A DNA stretch of 64,000 nucleotides from Armatimonadota bacterium (GTDB taxonomy: Bacteria > Armatimonadota > Zipacnadia > JAUWAU01): the NCBI GenBank assembly GCA_030601885.1, contig JAUWAU010000003.1, positions 248,001 to 312,000 on the forward strand. The letters run 5' to 3'. Positions 8,791 through 16,168 of the stretch are shown piece after piece; position 1 is the first letter of the stretch; each line of letters opens with the position of its first letter. The position numbers were made by a program, and so were the translations under genes. The notes below the pieces were generated by a model. The model did not search any database. It was given only the letters and a program-made list of their open reading frames with translations, and was not told the DNA's origin.

Positions 8791-9987
8791 ATGCACAGGC
8801 GGCAGTTCATTCAGGCAGTGACGGCGCCGGCTCTTCTGAGCCAGGTCGCCCGGGCGGAATCGCTTCCGGCCGACCTCAGAATCACCCGTGTCGTCAGCTT
8901 CGACCTTCACACGCGACGGTCGAAGTACGTCGGCAAGAACGCCGTCCGTGGCGACCATGGCGCGGGCTACAAGGACCGCATGGCCAGGCTCTACACCAAC
9001 ATGGGCGTGGAAGGCCTGGGCCGCTGCTGGAGGGATGAAGCGTCCCTCTCCGCGCTGCTGGGCAAGAATCCCTTTGAGGGCTTCGACCCGGCCTCGCGGC
9101 GTATCGTCAGCCCCCTCGGCCCCCGGACCATGGTGCTTTGGGATCTGGCCGGGAAGCTGCTGAAGAAGCCGGTCTACCAGTTGCTGGGCAGCGAGGCAGG
9201 CGGCTCGGTGCCGGTCTACGACGGCTCGATCTACTTCAGTGACCTGCTGCCGAAGCACCAGTCGCGGTGGCAAGACCGTTTCAGGGAAGAGATCGACATG
9301 GGCCTGGAGGCCGGGCACCGTGGGTTCAAGGTCAAGGTCGGTCGCGGGCACAGGTGGATGGAGCGCGAAGCCGGTGACGCGCGGGATGTGGAGGTCCTGG
9401 AGACGATCCGCGAGCACGCGGGAGACGAGGTCCTCATCGGGGTGGACGCCAACAACGGATACGACCTGGAGGGCGCGAAGCGGCTCCTGGAGCGGGCTAG
9501 CGGCGTTGGGCTGGCCTTCTTCGAGGAACCGTTCCCCGAGGAAGTGGCGCCGTGCCTGGAACTGAAGCAGTTCATCGCCGGTAATGGCTGGACGACGCTC
9601 CTGGCCGATGGCGAGGGGCAGCACGACTTGGAGGTATACCGCCCTTTCGTCGATGCTAAGGCGATCGACGTGCTGCAGGGGGACATGAACGGTTTCGGCA
9701 TCGAGGGCATCATGGACGAAGCCGCCATGGCCCGGCCCCACGGAATCCTCGTCGCGCCGCACAACTGGAGTTCGCTGGTGGCTCTCTATCTCCAGGTGCA
9801 CGTCGGCCTCGCCGTGCCCAACTTCTACCGCGGCGAGCACGATCCATTGAGTACCGAGGTGCTGATCGCCGAAGGGTACAAGATCGAGGACGGTGCCTGC
9901 TCGGCCCCCGATGCGCCCGGTTTCGGGCTGACCATCGACGAGACCAAGTTCGACCAAGTGACCATCAACTTCGACCTGACCGCCTAA
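8791..9987 (+). CDS. Enolase-superfamily (mandelate racemase/muconate lactonising type) protein with TAT-like signal
   Basis: 398 residues. The barrel carries the superfamily residues in order: KVK (180-182) as the acid/base lysines, Asp219 in GVDANNG, Glu246 in FFEEP, an Asp/Glu pair in LADGEG (273-275), and His324 in APHNW. These point to abstraction of a proton alpha to a carboxylate, as in sugar-acid dehydratases or racemases; the substrate is unknown. The N-terminus MHRRQFIQAVTAPALLSQVA looks like a twin-arginine signal, so the enzyme may be exported. GGGAGGAAG precedes the ATG, which fixes the start; the longer frame upstream is not credible. It stands alone on the plus strand between M55 peptidase clusters. 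Confidence 0.8.
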   Translation: MHRRQFIQAVTAPALLSQVARAESLPADLRITRVVSFDLHTRRSKYVGKNAVRGDHGAGYKDRMARLYTNMGVEGLGRCWRDEASLSALLGKNPFEGFDPASRRIVSPLGPRTMVLWDLAGKLLKKPVYQLLGSEAGGSVPVYDGSIYFSDLLPKHQSRWQDRFREEIDMGLEAGHRGFKVKVGRGHRWMEREAGDARDVEVLETIREHAGDEVLIGVDANNGYDLEGAKRLLERASGVGLAFFEEPFPEEVAPCLELKQFIAGNGWTTLLADGEGQHDLEVYRPFVDAKAIDVLQGDMNGFGIEGIMDEAAMARPHGILVAPHNWSSLVALYLQVHVGLAVPNFYRGEHDPLSTEVLIAEGYKIEDGACSAPDAPGFGLTIDETKFDQVTINFDLTA

Positions 9988-10129
9988 GTGCCTCGCCTTG
10001 GAATCAGGGGACACAATACCTACTTCTGCCCCTTGCGCGGCCGGCTCGCCAACAGCATGCGGAGGCCGCGGCCTGTCACGCCTTCGGCCCGACGCACCAG
10101 CCCCTCAGTGCCACACACGAAAACGTTTG

Positions 10130-10195
10130 TACCTGCGTCGCCCTCAGCAAGTACTTGCGTCGCCTCACGCCAATACTCGCGTGGCCCAGAAATCG
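10130..10195. repeat. Three imperfect 22-bp tandem units
   Basis: Three adjacent units of 22 bases start at 10130, 10152 and 10174, each beginning TAC(C/T)(T/C)GCGT(C/G)GCC. Identity decays towards the unit ends. They lie between the enolase-family gene and the stop of the M55 gene. Confidence 0.6.
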
Positions 10196-10227
10196 ACTAG
10201 CTGGCAAGTATCCCGCTCGACCACGTC

Positions 10228-11055
10228 CTACATCCGCAGCACCCTCCACTCACGATCGTACCCATACTTCTTGTACATCAGGTCCACCATGTCGTCGGCT
10301 TCGATCTCGCGCGTGCGGCTGTCAATGATTCGACCGACGGCCGGGGGATTCTCGGGATCGAAGCGCGGCTCGTGCCACTGCTCGCGGAAGACGATGGGGC
10401 CCTCGAGCTTGAGCGGCTCGATCTGTCCGATGCGCCGCATGGCCTCCTCAGCACCCTCGCGGATCATCTCGCACGCCCTCGCCGGAGGCCACGTGAGGGA
10501 GGAGCGCTCACTCAGGCCGACCTTCACCGGCACCATGACGCAGCCGGGCACGAGCTCCTCCATCTCCCGGCACGCGTGCGCCTCGCCCGCGCAGAAGATG
10601 AACGGTACGCCGTAGTGCCCGGCCAGGAAGGCTTGATAGCCGGTCTCGCCGACGCTGATGCCGTTGAGCCAGTATCCCCGGACCGCCCGGCTCATGGTGT
10701 GCGCCAGCGTGGCGTTGGGCGTGCCCGCTTTGGCGTGGGTGCCGACGCTCGTGAGGCCTGCACAGCTCTCGTCGAGCCCGACGCAGTAGAACGGGCGCTC
10801 CTTGCCGTGCCAGACCCGGATGCGCGGATCGGCGCAGTCCATGTCGATGGTGTACCCGGCCCCGTGCCCGTCGTTGACCAGCACCTCCGTCGCCCCACCG
10901 CGAAAGAAGCCGTCGCCGGCGGCGTTCACCTCGTGCGCCAGCCAGCGCTGCTGTCGCATACGCCGCTCGGAGTTCTCCCGGCTCGTGTCGTCGCGGTCCT
11001 CCCACGTGTAGACGCCGGCGACGCCCTCGAGATCGGTCACCATGTAGATCTTCAA
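10228..11055 (-). CDS. M55 family D-aminopeptidase (DppA-like)
   Basis: A complete 275-residue protein, the usual length for DppA. All five expected zinc ligands are visible: Asp8 and Glu10 in TDLEG, His64 in NDGHG, His107 in GTHAKAG, and Glu137 in VGETGY. The decameric family cleaves D-amino-acid dipeptides such as those released from peptidoglycan. There is no signal peptide, so it should be cytoplasmic. A paralogue begins at the left window edge with the same N-terminus, so the genome carries at least two copies within 11 kb. Confidence 0.9.
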   Translation of the reverse strand: MKIYMVTDLEGVAGVYTWEDRDDTSRENSERRMRQQRWLAHEVNAAGDGFFRGGATEVLVNDGHGAGYTIDMDCADPRIRVWHGKERPFYCVGLDESCAGLTSVGTHAKAGTPNATLAHTMSRAVRGYWLNGISVGETGYQAFLAGHYGVPFIFCAGEAHACREMEELVPGCVMVPVKVGLSERSSLTWPPARACEMIREGAEEAMRRIGQIEPLKLEGPIVFREQWHEPRFDPENPPAVGRIIDSRTREIEADDMVDLMYKKYGYDREWRVLRM

Positions 11056-11224
11056 TGCCGGATGCTCCTTTCGCGAGCGCCAAGACGGACGCGTCCTGCA
11101 TGGTTCGCTGTCGGCCCGGCACTGCCCTGCAGGCGCTGCAGCGGGAGGCGTTGGCGCGCCCTGGCGTGTTTATCCGACGGAGCGCCGTGCTCTGCGTACT
11201 ACCGATTCACCTTGTGGGATTGCT

Positions 11225-12727
11225 ATGCCTGGGAGTAAGCACCAACACGGTCTCGACATATTGATCCTGGCCGACATTCACTACGTCGGCAGCGCGCAGC
11301 ACGAGTGCCCTATCCCGAAGCGCCGGGCAGAGCTGGGCCTTGAGCTGGTGCGGCGGGCATGGGAGCGTGCCCAGCGCAACGGCGTGCCAGATGCTGTGGT
11401 GCTCATGGGCGACCTCGTGGACAATGGGGATGCCCACGGCGCAGATCAAGACCTGGAACGCCTTCGGGACGCGCTGGCCGAAATGGGCCTGCCGATGCTC
11501 GTGGTCCCCGGCAATCACGACGGCGACGCGGAGCGTCTGCTTCGCATCTTCGGCGATGAGGCTGGCCTGCACGAGCTCAAGGGATGCCAGGTGCTCACCT
11601 TCGCTGATCGCTACGGCCCCGACGAGCGGGCCAATCGATCGCGCGAGGGCTTGGCCCTCCTGGCGGAGACGCGGCGGCAGCATCCGGAAAGCCCCATTAT
11701 CGCCTTCCAGCACAGTCCCATCCATCCGCCCATCGAGAGCAGTTATCCCTACAACCTCGGCAACCGCGACGAAGTGATGGCCGCGTACGCGGAGGCCGGA
11801 GTCGCGCTATCCGTGAGCGGCCACTACCATGCGGGGCAGCCGTTGACTTACGTGGGCGGCGTCGGATACGTGACCTGCCCGGCGCTGTGCGAGGCGCCGT
11901 TCCGCTTCCTGAGACTGACGCTTCGGGGCCGCGAGTTCAGCGTCGAGGAAGTGTCGCTGGCGATGGACTCGCGCCTTGGGCTGGTGGACAGTCACGTGCA
12001 CTCACAGTACGCCTACTGCGCCGACGACATCACCGCTGAGGGAGCCATCGAGCGGGCGCGGGATTTCGGCCTGGCGGGGATCACCTTCGCCGAGCACGCC
12101 GGCCAGCTCTACCTGTCGCAGCAGGACTACTGGCGGGCGGCGTTTCTCTACGAGCCGGCCCTCATCGCCCACGAGCGCGCGGCCGGGCGGGATCGGATGC
12201 AGCGGTATCGGCGGGAGATTGCCGGACTGCGATCCGACTTCGTCCGCGTGGGCCTTGAGGTGGAATGCGACGGCGACGGCAAGTTGACGCTGCTCGATGA
12301 GGACCGGGACGGATGGGACGTACTCGTCGGGGCAGTGCATTACCTTCGCGAACTGCGCAGCGGCGAGCCGTCATCGGCTGAAGTCGCTCGGGCCTTCATG
12401 GAGGCGAACGAATGCATCTGTGCCGCCGGGGTGGACGTCCTCGCGCATCCCTTTCGCATCTTTCGCCGCAACCAGCGTCCGACGCCCACGGAGCTGTACG
12501 AGCCGCTGGCTGATCTGCTTGCCGCCACCGGCGTTGCGGCGGAAATCAACTTCCACACCAACGAACCTGATCCCCACTTCTTCCAGCTCTGCCTGGAGCG
12601 CGGCGTGCGAATAGCCCTCGGCAGCGACGCCCACGCCCTCCACGAGGTGGGCGAGTTCGGGCCGCACCTGGAGCTGCTGCGTCAGGCCGGGGCGCCGGAG
12701 GATCTGGACGGTGTTCTCTTACCGTGA
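11225..12727 (+). CDS. Fusion of calcineurin-like phosphoesterase and PHP phosphoesterase
   Basis: 500 residues with two complete metal-dependent phosphoesterase domains. Residues 10-245 form a metallophosphoesterase: D17-x-H19, GDLVDNG (62-68), GNHDGD (96-101), His163 in FQHSP, and GHYHAG (199-204). Residues 251-490 form a PHP domain: DSHVHS (255-260), EH (290-291), Glu345/Glu347 in GLEVE, His372, AHPF (407-410), and SDAH (467-470). The PHP part resembles histidinol-phosphatase or polymerase-type PHP. Both active sites look intact. The pairing suggests sequential dephosphorylation or nucleotide processing, but the substrate is unknown. No operon partner. Confidence 0.85.
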   Translation: MPGSKHQHGLDILILADIHYVGSAQHECPIPKRRAELGLELVRRAWERAQRNGVPDAVVLMGDLVDNGDAHGADQDLERLRDALAEMGLPMLVVPGNHDGDAERLLRIFGDEAGLHELKGCQVLTFADRYGPDERANRSREGLALLAETRRQHPESPIIAFQHSPIHPPIESSYPYNLGNRDEVMAAYAEAGVALSVSGHYHAGQPLTYVGGVGYVTCPALCEAPFRFLRLTLRGREFSVEEVSLAMDSRLGLVDSHVHSQYAYCADDITAEGAIERARDFGLAGITFAEHAGQLYLSQQDYWRAAFLYEPALIAHERAAGRDRMQRYRREIAGLRSDFVRVGLEVECDGDGKLTLLDEDRDGWDVLVGAVHYLRELRSGEPSSAEVARAFMEANECICAAGVDVLAHPFRIFRRNQRPTPTELYEPLADLLAATGVAAEINFHTNEPDPHFFQLCLERGVRIALGSDAHALHEVGEFGPHLELLRQAGAPEDLDGVLLP

Positions 12728-12787
12728 GGCACGACCGTGTGCCACGGGTTGCTTGACAGCTCGTGCTGGTGCATCACCGCTGGGCCG

Positions 12788-12808
12788 AGATTCTTCGCTC
12801 AGAATGAC
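12788..12808. repeat. Fragment of the GTCATTCTGA palindromic repeat family
   Basis: The 21 bases AGATTCTTCGCTCAGAATGAC match one arm of the longer palindromic element at 37549-37639. It lies downstream of the phosphoesterase fusion gene, next to a weak GTGTGCCACGGG fragment near 12738. Confidence 0.6.
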
Positions 12809-12834
12809 ATCCCCGAGAAGGCCTATCTGCAGTA

Positions 12835-13181
12835 CTACAGCACGTTGTCGGCGACCTTCTGTATGGCCTCCGCGATCCGATCGCCGGTCTCCGGCGTCAT
12901 CATCGGGTTGAAGGCTATGGTCACGCATCGCGCCAGCAGATCGTCGCTCATCGGCGTCTGCTCGCGCCCATTCTGGCGGCGAACTCTGTCTCGAAGTCGC
13001 GTACCCAGTGCGGCCCCTCTGGCCCGTAGTAGCGGAACAGGGAGTGCGACTCAAGCACTTCAAGCACGGCCTGCTTCTCCTGCTCATCAATCATCATCGC
13101 CCCAGGGGCGTTCCGGGTCTGCATGATGGGTAGAGCCGGCTGAGCCCCTTCAGCGGCGGGCTTCCGTTCGCTGACAGACAT
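12835..13181 (-). pseudogene. DegT/DnrJ/EryC1 aminotransferase, internally deleted remnant
   Basis: The first 70 or so codons encode a typical start of a PLP-dependent sugar aminotransferase of the DegT family (APGAMMIDEEEK-like, then LESHSLFRYYGPEGPHWV and FETEFAARMGA). Immediately afterwards the frame shifts, and the other frame encodes a typical C-terminus of the same family (SDDLLARCVTIAFNPMMTPE, then DRIAEAIQKVADNVL and a stop). The central part, including the PLP lysine, is missing (about 300 residues in a full-length protein). Both ends survive with a single clean junction near 12960, so this is an internal deletion rather than gradual decay. It cannot make an active enzyme. Confidence 0.8.
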
Positions 13182-13258
13182 GTGTTTCGCCTCCGTTGGT
13201 TGTCTGAGCGATGTCTTCCCGGCGTGTGCCTGCGTTCCTTTTGGCGCTCGTCTGTACG

Positions 13259-13402
13259 GGTGGCACGGGTAGCTCGCTACCCGTGTTTCTCAGCCGAGTG
13301 ACGCACGGGTTGGCCGCTGACCCTTCGGCCCCGTACGGGGTCCCGACGGAAGGCCCAGGGATCGAGTGCCGCTTGAGACAGGGACAAGCAAGCGGTGCCG
13401 CC
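13259..13402. repeat. Palindromic dispersed element, second copy
   Basis: Shares three 17-bp modules, in the same order, with the element inside the sugar transferase gene: TGGCACGGGTAGCTCGC (13261-13277), CCCCGTACGGGGTCCCG (13329-13345, one mismatch), and GACAGGGACAAGCAAGC (13377-13393). This copy has extra sequence between modules and imperfect outer arms (GTGGCAC versus GTGCCGC). Confidence 0.8.
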
Positions 13403-13414
13403 GGGCTGGGCAGC

Positions 13415-13443
13415 TTGCCATAGGGCGGCCGATTGTCTACAAT
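13415..13443 (+). promoter_or_regulatory. Putative sigma70-type promoter for the Mrr-like gene
   Basis: TTGCCA (13415-13420) and TACAAT (13438-13443) are separated by 17 bases, close to the housekeeping consensus. The start codon is about 98 bases further on. It begins 12 bases after the palindromic repeat copy. Confidence 0.6.
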
Positions 13444-13541
13444 CAGCGGCGAGTGGTGCACTCGCATGATTACTGCCTGCCCTCGGTTGGCGCACCGATG
13501 GTCTCGGCGGTGAGATTACGGCGAAAGGCAGGAAATCCCGA

Positions 13542-14534
13542 ATGTCGGTGTGGGTAGTGCGCGCCGGTAGGAAGTCTGAGATCATTGACCCAGTGCGGCA
13601 GCAATGCGTCATAGCCCTCGGCTGGAGCCCCGTGGACGATTGCTCACAGTATCAAACTCGAAAGGACTTCAGAGATGCTTATCAGTCAGCCTATCCCGAT
13701 GACACGAATCGACGCCGCGTTGCTGGTAACGCCGGCCAACTCTATCGGTTCGTGCGAGAGATGCGTGTCGGTGAGGTTGTGATGACGCCTGATAGCCCGG
13801 CGCGACAAGTCTTGATTGGCAAAGTGAAAGGCGAGTACCTGTACAACCCAGAGGCGGTCAAAGGCTTCCCGCACTTGCGACCCGTTGACTGGTGCAGGAC
13901 TGTGTCGCGGGATGAGATGAGCCCACGCCTACGGCAGGCGCTCAGTGCCGATATGACCGTCTTCACCGCGCAGGGCTTTGACGAAGAGGTGCAACGCCTA
14001 CTACAAGGACGGGCCGAACCTGTCTCCGAGGAGCAGGAAGGACAGGAGCAGGTTGATTTCTTCGAGGACACGCAAGCCAAGGCCGACGAACTGATCTCGG
14101 ATATCATCGCCAAGATTGACCCCTACGACTTCCAGGACCTAGTCGCGGCGTTGCTCAGGGCGATGGGCTTTCGCACGACCGTCAGCCCACCGGGGCCTGA
14201 CGGAGGCAAGGACATCGTTGCCCATCCGGACGCCCTGGGCTTCGAGGAGCCGAGGGTGAAGGTGCAAGTCAAGCACACGAAGGGCCCTGTTACCGCACCG
14301 GACGTGCGGAGCTTTCGTGCGGTCGTGTATCCCAACGAAAAGGGGCTGTTTGTCTCCACAGGCGGGTTCACCAAGGAAGCTCAAAGCGAACCGCAGAAAA
14401 CGGGCTCTGCCCTCACGCTCGTTGACCGCGACAAGTTCGTGGACCTGCTGACTGAACATTACGAGAAGCTTGAACCGGAGTATCAGGCTATGGTGCCTTT
14501 GAGAAAACTCTACATTCCTGTGACGGTGGACTAA
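13542..14534 (+). CDS. Mrr-like restriction endonuclease
   Basis: 330 residues. The C-terminal domain (about 185-320) is an Mrr_cat PD-(D/E)xK fold: FQDLVAALLRAMGF helix, GPDGGKDIVAHPD with Asp224, then VKVQVKHTKG with Gln242 and Lys244. The N-terminal 150 residues form a separate domain with YRFVREMRVGEVVMTPD and IGKVKGEYLY, similar to N-terminal modules of other Mrr-family proteins. Such enzymes cut DNA carrying foreign or modified bases (type IV restriction). The gene is solitary with its own promoter. No cognate methylase is adjacent, although a methyltransferase operon lies 5 kb upstream on the opposite strand. Confidence 0.85.
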   Translation: MSVWVVRAGRKSEIIDPVRQQCVIALGWSPVDDCSQYQTRKDFRDAYQSAYPDDTNRRRVAGNAGQLYRFVREMRVGEVVMTPDSPARQVLIGKVKGEYLYNPEAVKGFPHLRPVDWCRTVSRDEMSPRLRQALSADMTVFTAQGFDEEVQRLLQGRAEPVSEEQEGQEQVDFFEDTQAKADELISDIIAKIDPYDFQDLVAALLRAMGFRTTVSPPGPDGGKDIVAHPDALGFEEPRVKVQVKHTKGPVTAPDVRSFRAVVYPNEKGLFVSTGGFTKEAQSEPQKTGSALTLVDRDKFVDLLTEHYEKLEPEYQAMVPLRKLYIPVTVD

Positions 14535-14674
14535 AGCCTACCCGAGCGGCCCGTTCGTCGCGGACCATACGTGCTGTGCGAGCTGACGGACGAGGGGCTT
14601 CCCGTTCTGGCGCACAGCGCATGTCATAATTGCCGCTCGCGGCACGGGCGGGCCGGCGGCTCGCGGGTACACCT

Positions 14675-14693
14675 CTCGGGCTGGCAGCCCGAG
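14675..14693. repeat. Hairpin repeat CTCGGGCTGGCAGCCCGAG
   Basis: A perfect 8-bp stem with a three-base loop in the spacer between the Mrr-like gene and the ABC permease. Related GGCTGGxAGCC hairpins occur at 16113-16132 and 36018-36036. Confidence 0.7.
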
Positions 14694-14826
14694 CCACACA
14701 AAGCAAGACGGGCGGCGCAGCGCCGGAGAGGCCCGGCTCCGCAGGAATCCCCCCAAACAGCGCGAAACACTCTCCGACGCGAGCTTGCACAACCAGCCGC
14801 GCATTCATCGCCGTGCCAACTCCTGA

Positions 14827-16026
14827 ATGAACGCACTATCGCGCATGGTGAAATCCCGCTCCGAGGGCGTGAGGGGCTGCCTCACGGGCATCGGCCTTTA
14901 CGTGGGCCTTGCAGGCATCTTCGTTGCCGGCTGCATCGCCTCTGACGACTTCCTCACCGTGGCAAACCAGCGGGACGTGTTCCGCGGCACCGGCGACAAG
15001 GGCCTCATCTCCCTCGGCATGACGTTCGTGATCCTCACGGCAGGCATCGATCTCTCCGTAGGCCGGCTCGTCGGGCTCACCTCCACAATTGCGGCGATGC
15101 TGCTCATGGAGCGCACCTGGAACCCGGCCTCGCAGATCGCCGTGCCAACCACTGCCGTCGGCGGCCTCCTCTTTGCCGGCTGGCTCGTCTGGTCCATCAC
15201 GGGCGCGCTGCGCGTGCGTCGCCAGGTCCGACTGACGCTTTCGGCGCTGGTGGGGCTCGCCGTGGCCATTGGGCTCGGCGCCTGGGGCGTGTATCAGGTG
15301 CCGACAGGCTTCGGCGTCATCGGCGTGCTCGTCGCCGTGCCGATGGTGGGGCTGCTGCTCGGCGCTCTGAATGGCATCATCATCGCCAAGGGGAGACTCC
15401 AGCCGTTCATCGTTACGCTGGCGATGATGACCTCGGCATACGGCTTGGGCAAGATCATCGCGGGCGAGGGCGGCCGGGTGCACCCGCTCTATTTCGGCGT
15501 CGAGGCGCACCAGGCGATACCCACCTTTGAGCTGCTGCGTCACCGAATACACGATGTGGTGCCGGTGCCGGCCCTATTCTTTCTCGGCTGTGCGCTCATT
15601 GCTCACCTTATGCTCTCGACGCAGCGGTTCGGCCGGCAGGTGTACGCCGTGGGCGGCAACGAGGAGAGTGCGCGGCTCTCGGGGATCAATGTTAACGGGG
15701 TCAAGATTGCCGTCTATGCTATCTCTGGTGCTCTGTCGGGCATTAGCGGAGTGCTTTTCTGCGCCCAGTACCAGCAGGGCTGGCCGGATGCCGGTGCTGG
15801 GTGGGAGCTGGACGCCATCGCCGCCGTCGTCATCGGCGGCACCAGCCTGATGGGCGGGCGGGGCAGAATGAGTGGCACGTTCGTCGGCGTGCTCATCTTC
15901 CAGTACCTGAAGAACATACTCAACCTGAAAGGCATTGCCAGCGAGGTACAGCTCCTGCTCACGGGGATCATCATTCTGCTGGCCGTGCTGGTGCAGGAGA
16001 TGCAACGGCGGCGGTGGGGGAGGTAG
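14827..16026 (+). CDS. Sugar ABC transporter permease (RbsC/XylH type)
   Basis: 399 residues, a hydrophobic protein of the BPD_transp_2 family with about ten membrane segments. Family marks include the segment GLISLGMTFVILTAGIDLSVG (about 59-79) and AVGGNEESARLSGINVNGVK (about 277-296), followed by ALSGISGVLF and VIGGTSLMGGRG. It moves a pentose or hexose across the inner membrane with the binding lipoprotein encoded downstream at 16169. An insert near residues 105-155 makes it longer than RbsC, as in XylH. No ATP-binding subunit is encoded nearby on this strand. Confidence 0.9.
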   Translation: MNALSRMVKSRSEGVRGCLTGIGLYVGLAGIFVAGCIASDDFLTVANQRDVFRGTGDKGLISLGMTFVILTAGIDLSVGRLVGLTSTIAAMLLMERTWNPASQIAVPTTAVGGLLFAGWLVWSITGALRVRRQVRLTLSALVGLAVAIGLGAWGVYQVPTGFGVIGVLVAVPMVGLLLGALNGIIIAKGRLQPFIVTLAMMTSAYGLGKIIAGEGGRVHPLYFGVEAHQAIPTFELLRHRIHDVVPVPALFFLGCALIAHLMLSTQRFGRQVYAVGGNEESARLSGINVNGVKIAVYAISGALSGISGVLFCAQYQQGWPDAGAGWELDAIAAVVIGGTSLMGGRGRMSGTFVGVLIFQYLKNILNLKGIASEVQLLLTGIIILLAVLVQEMQRRRWGR

Positions 16027-16132
16027 AGGCAGGGAGAAAGGAAAAGGGAAAAAGGAGAAGACGGCCAAAGGCCCCGGCCCTCGGGCGACCCCAGACGCAT
16101 CGCTCAGGGGGTGGCGGGCTGGAAAGCCCGCC
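16026..16132. repeat. Repeat fragments between permease and binding protein
   Basis: Begins with AGGCAGGGAGAAAGGAAAAG, one arm of the AGGCAGGG element seen complete at 35095-35188. It ends with the hairpin GGCGGGCTGGAAAGCCCGCC at 16113-16132, followed by CTACGCG. The latter resembles the inner arms of the element at 22669-22796. Confidence 0.65.
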
Positions 16133-16168
16133 CTACGCGAGGTGGGGAAACTGAATGGAGGTCGCGTC

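Larger units (their letters stand above)
13182..13541. other. Intergenic region with palindromic repeat and promoter
   Basis: 360 bases without a gene between the aminotransferase remnant and the Mrr-like gene. Most of it is the palindromic repeat copy at 13259-13402. A promoter for the downstream gene follows at 13415-13443. Confidence 0.6.

Noticed and set aside
10130..10195. Possible CRISPR array
   Set aside because: The 22-bp units are directly adjacent with no spacers, and there are no cas genes.
13150..13612. Minus-strand frames across the palindromic repeat
   Set aside because: They are translations of repeat DNA with no homologous pattern.
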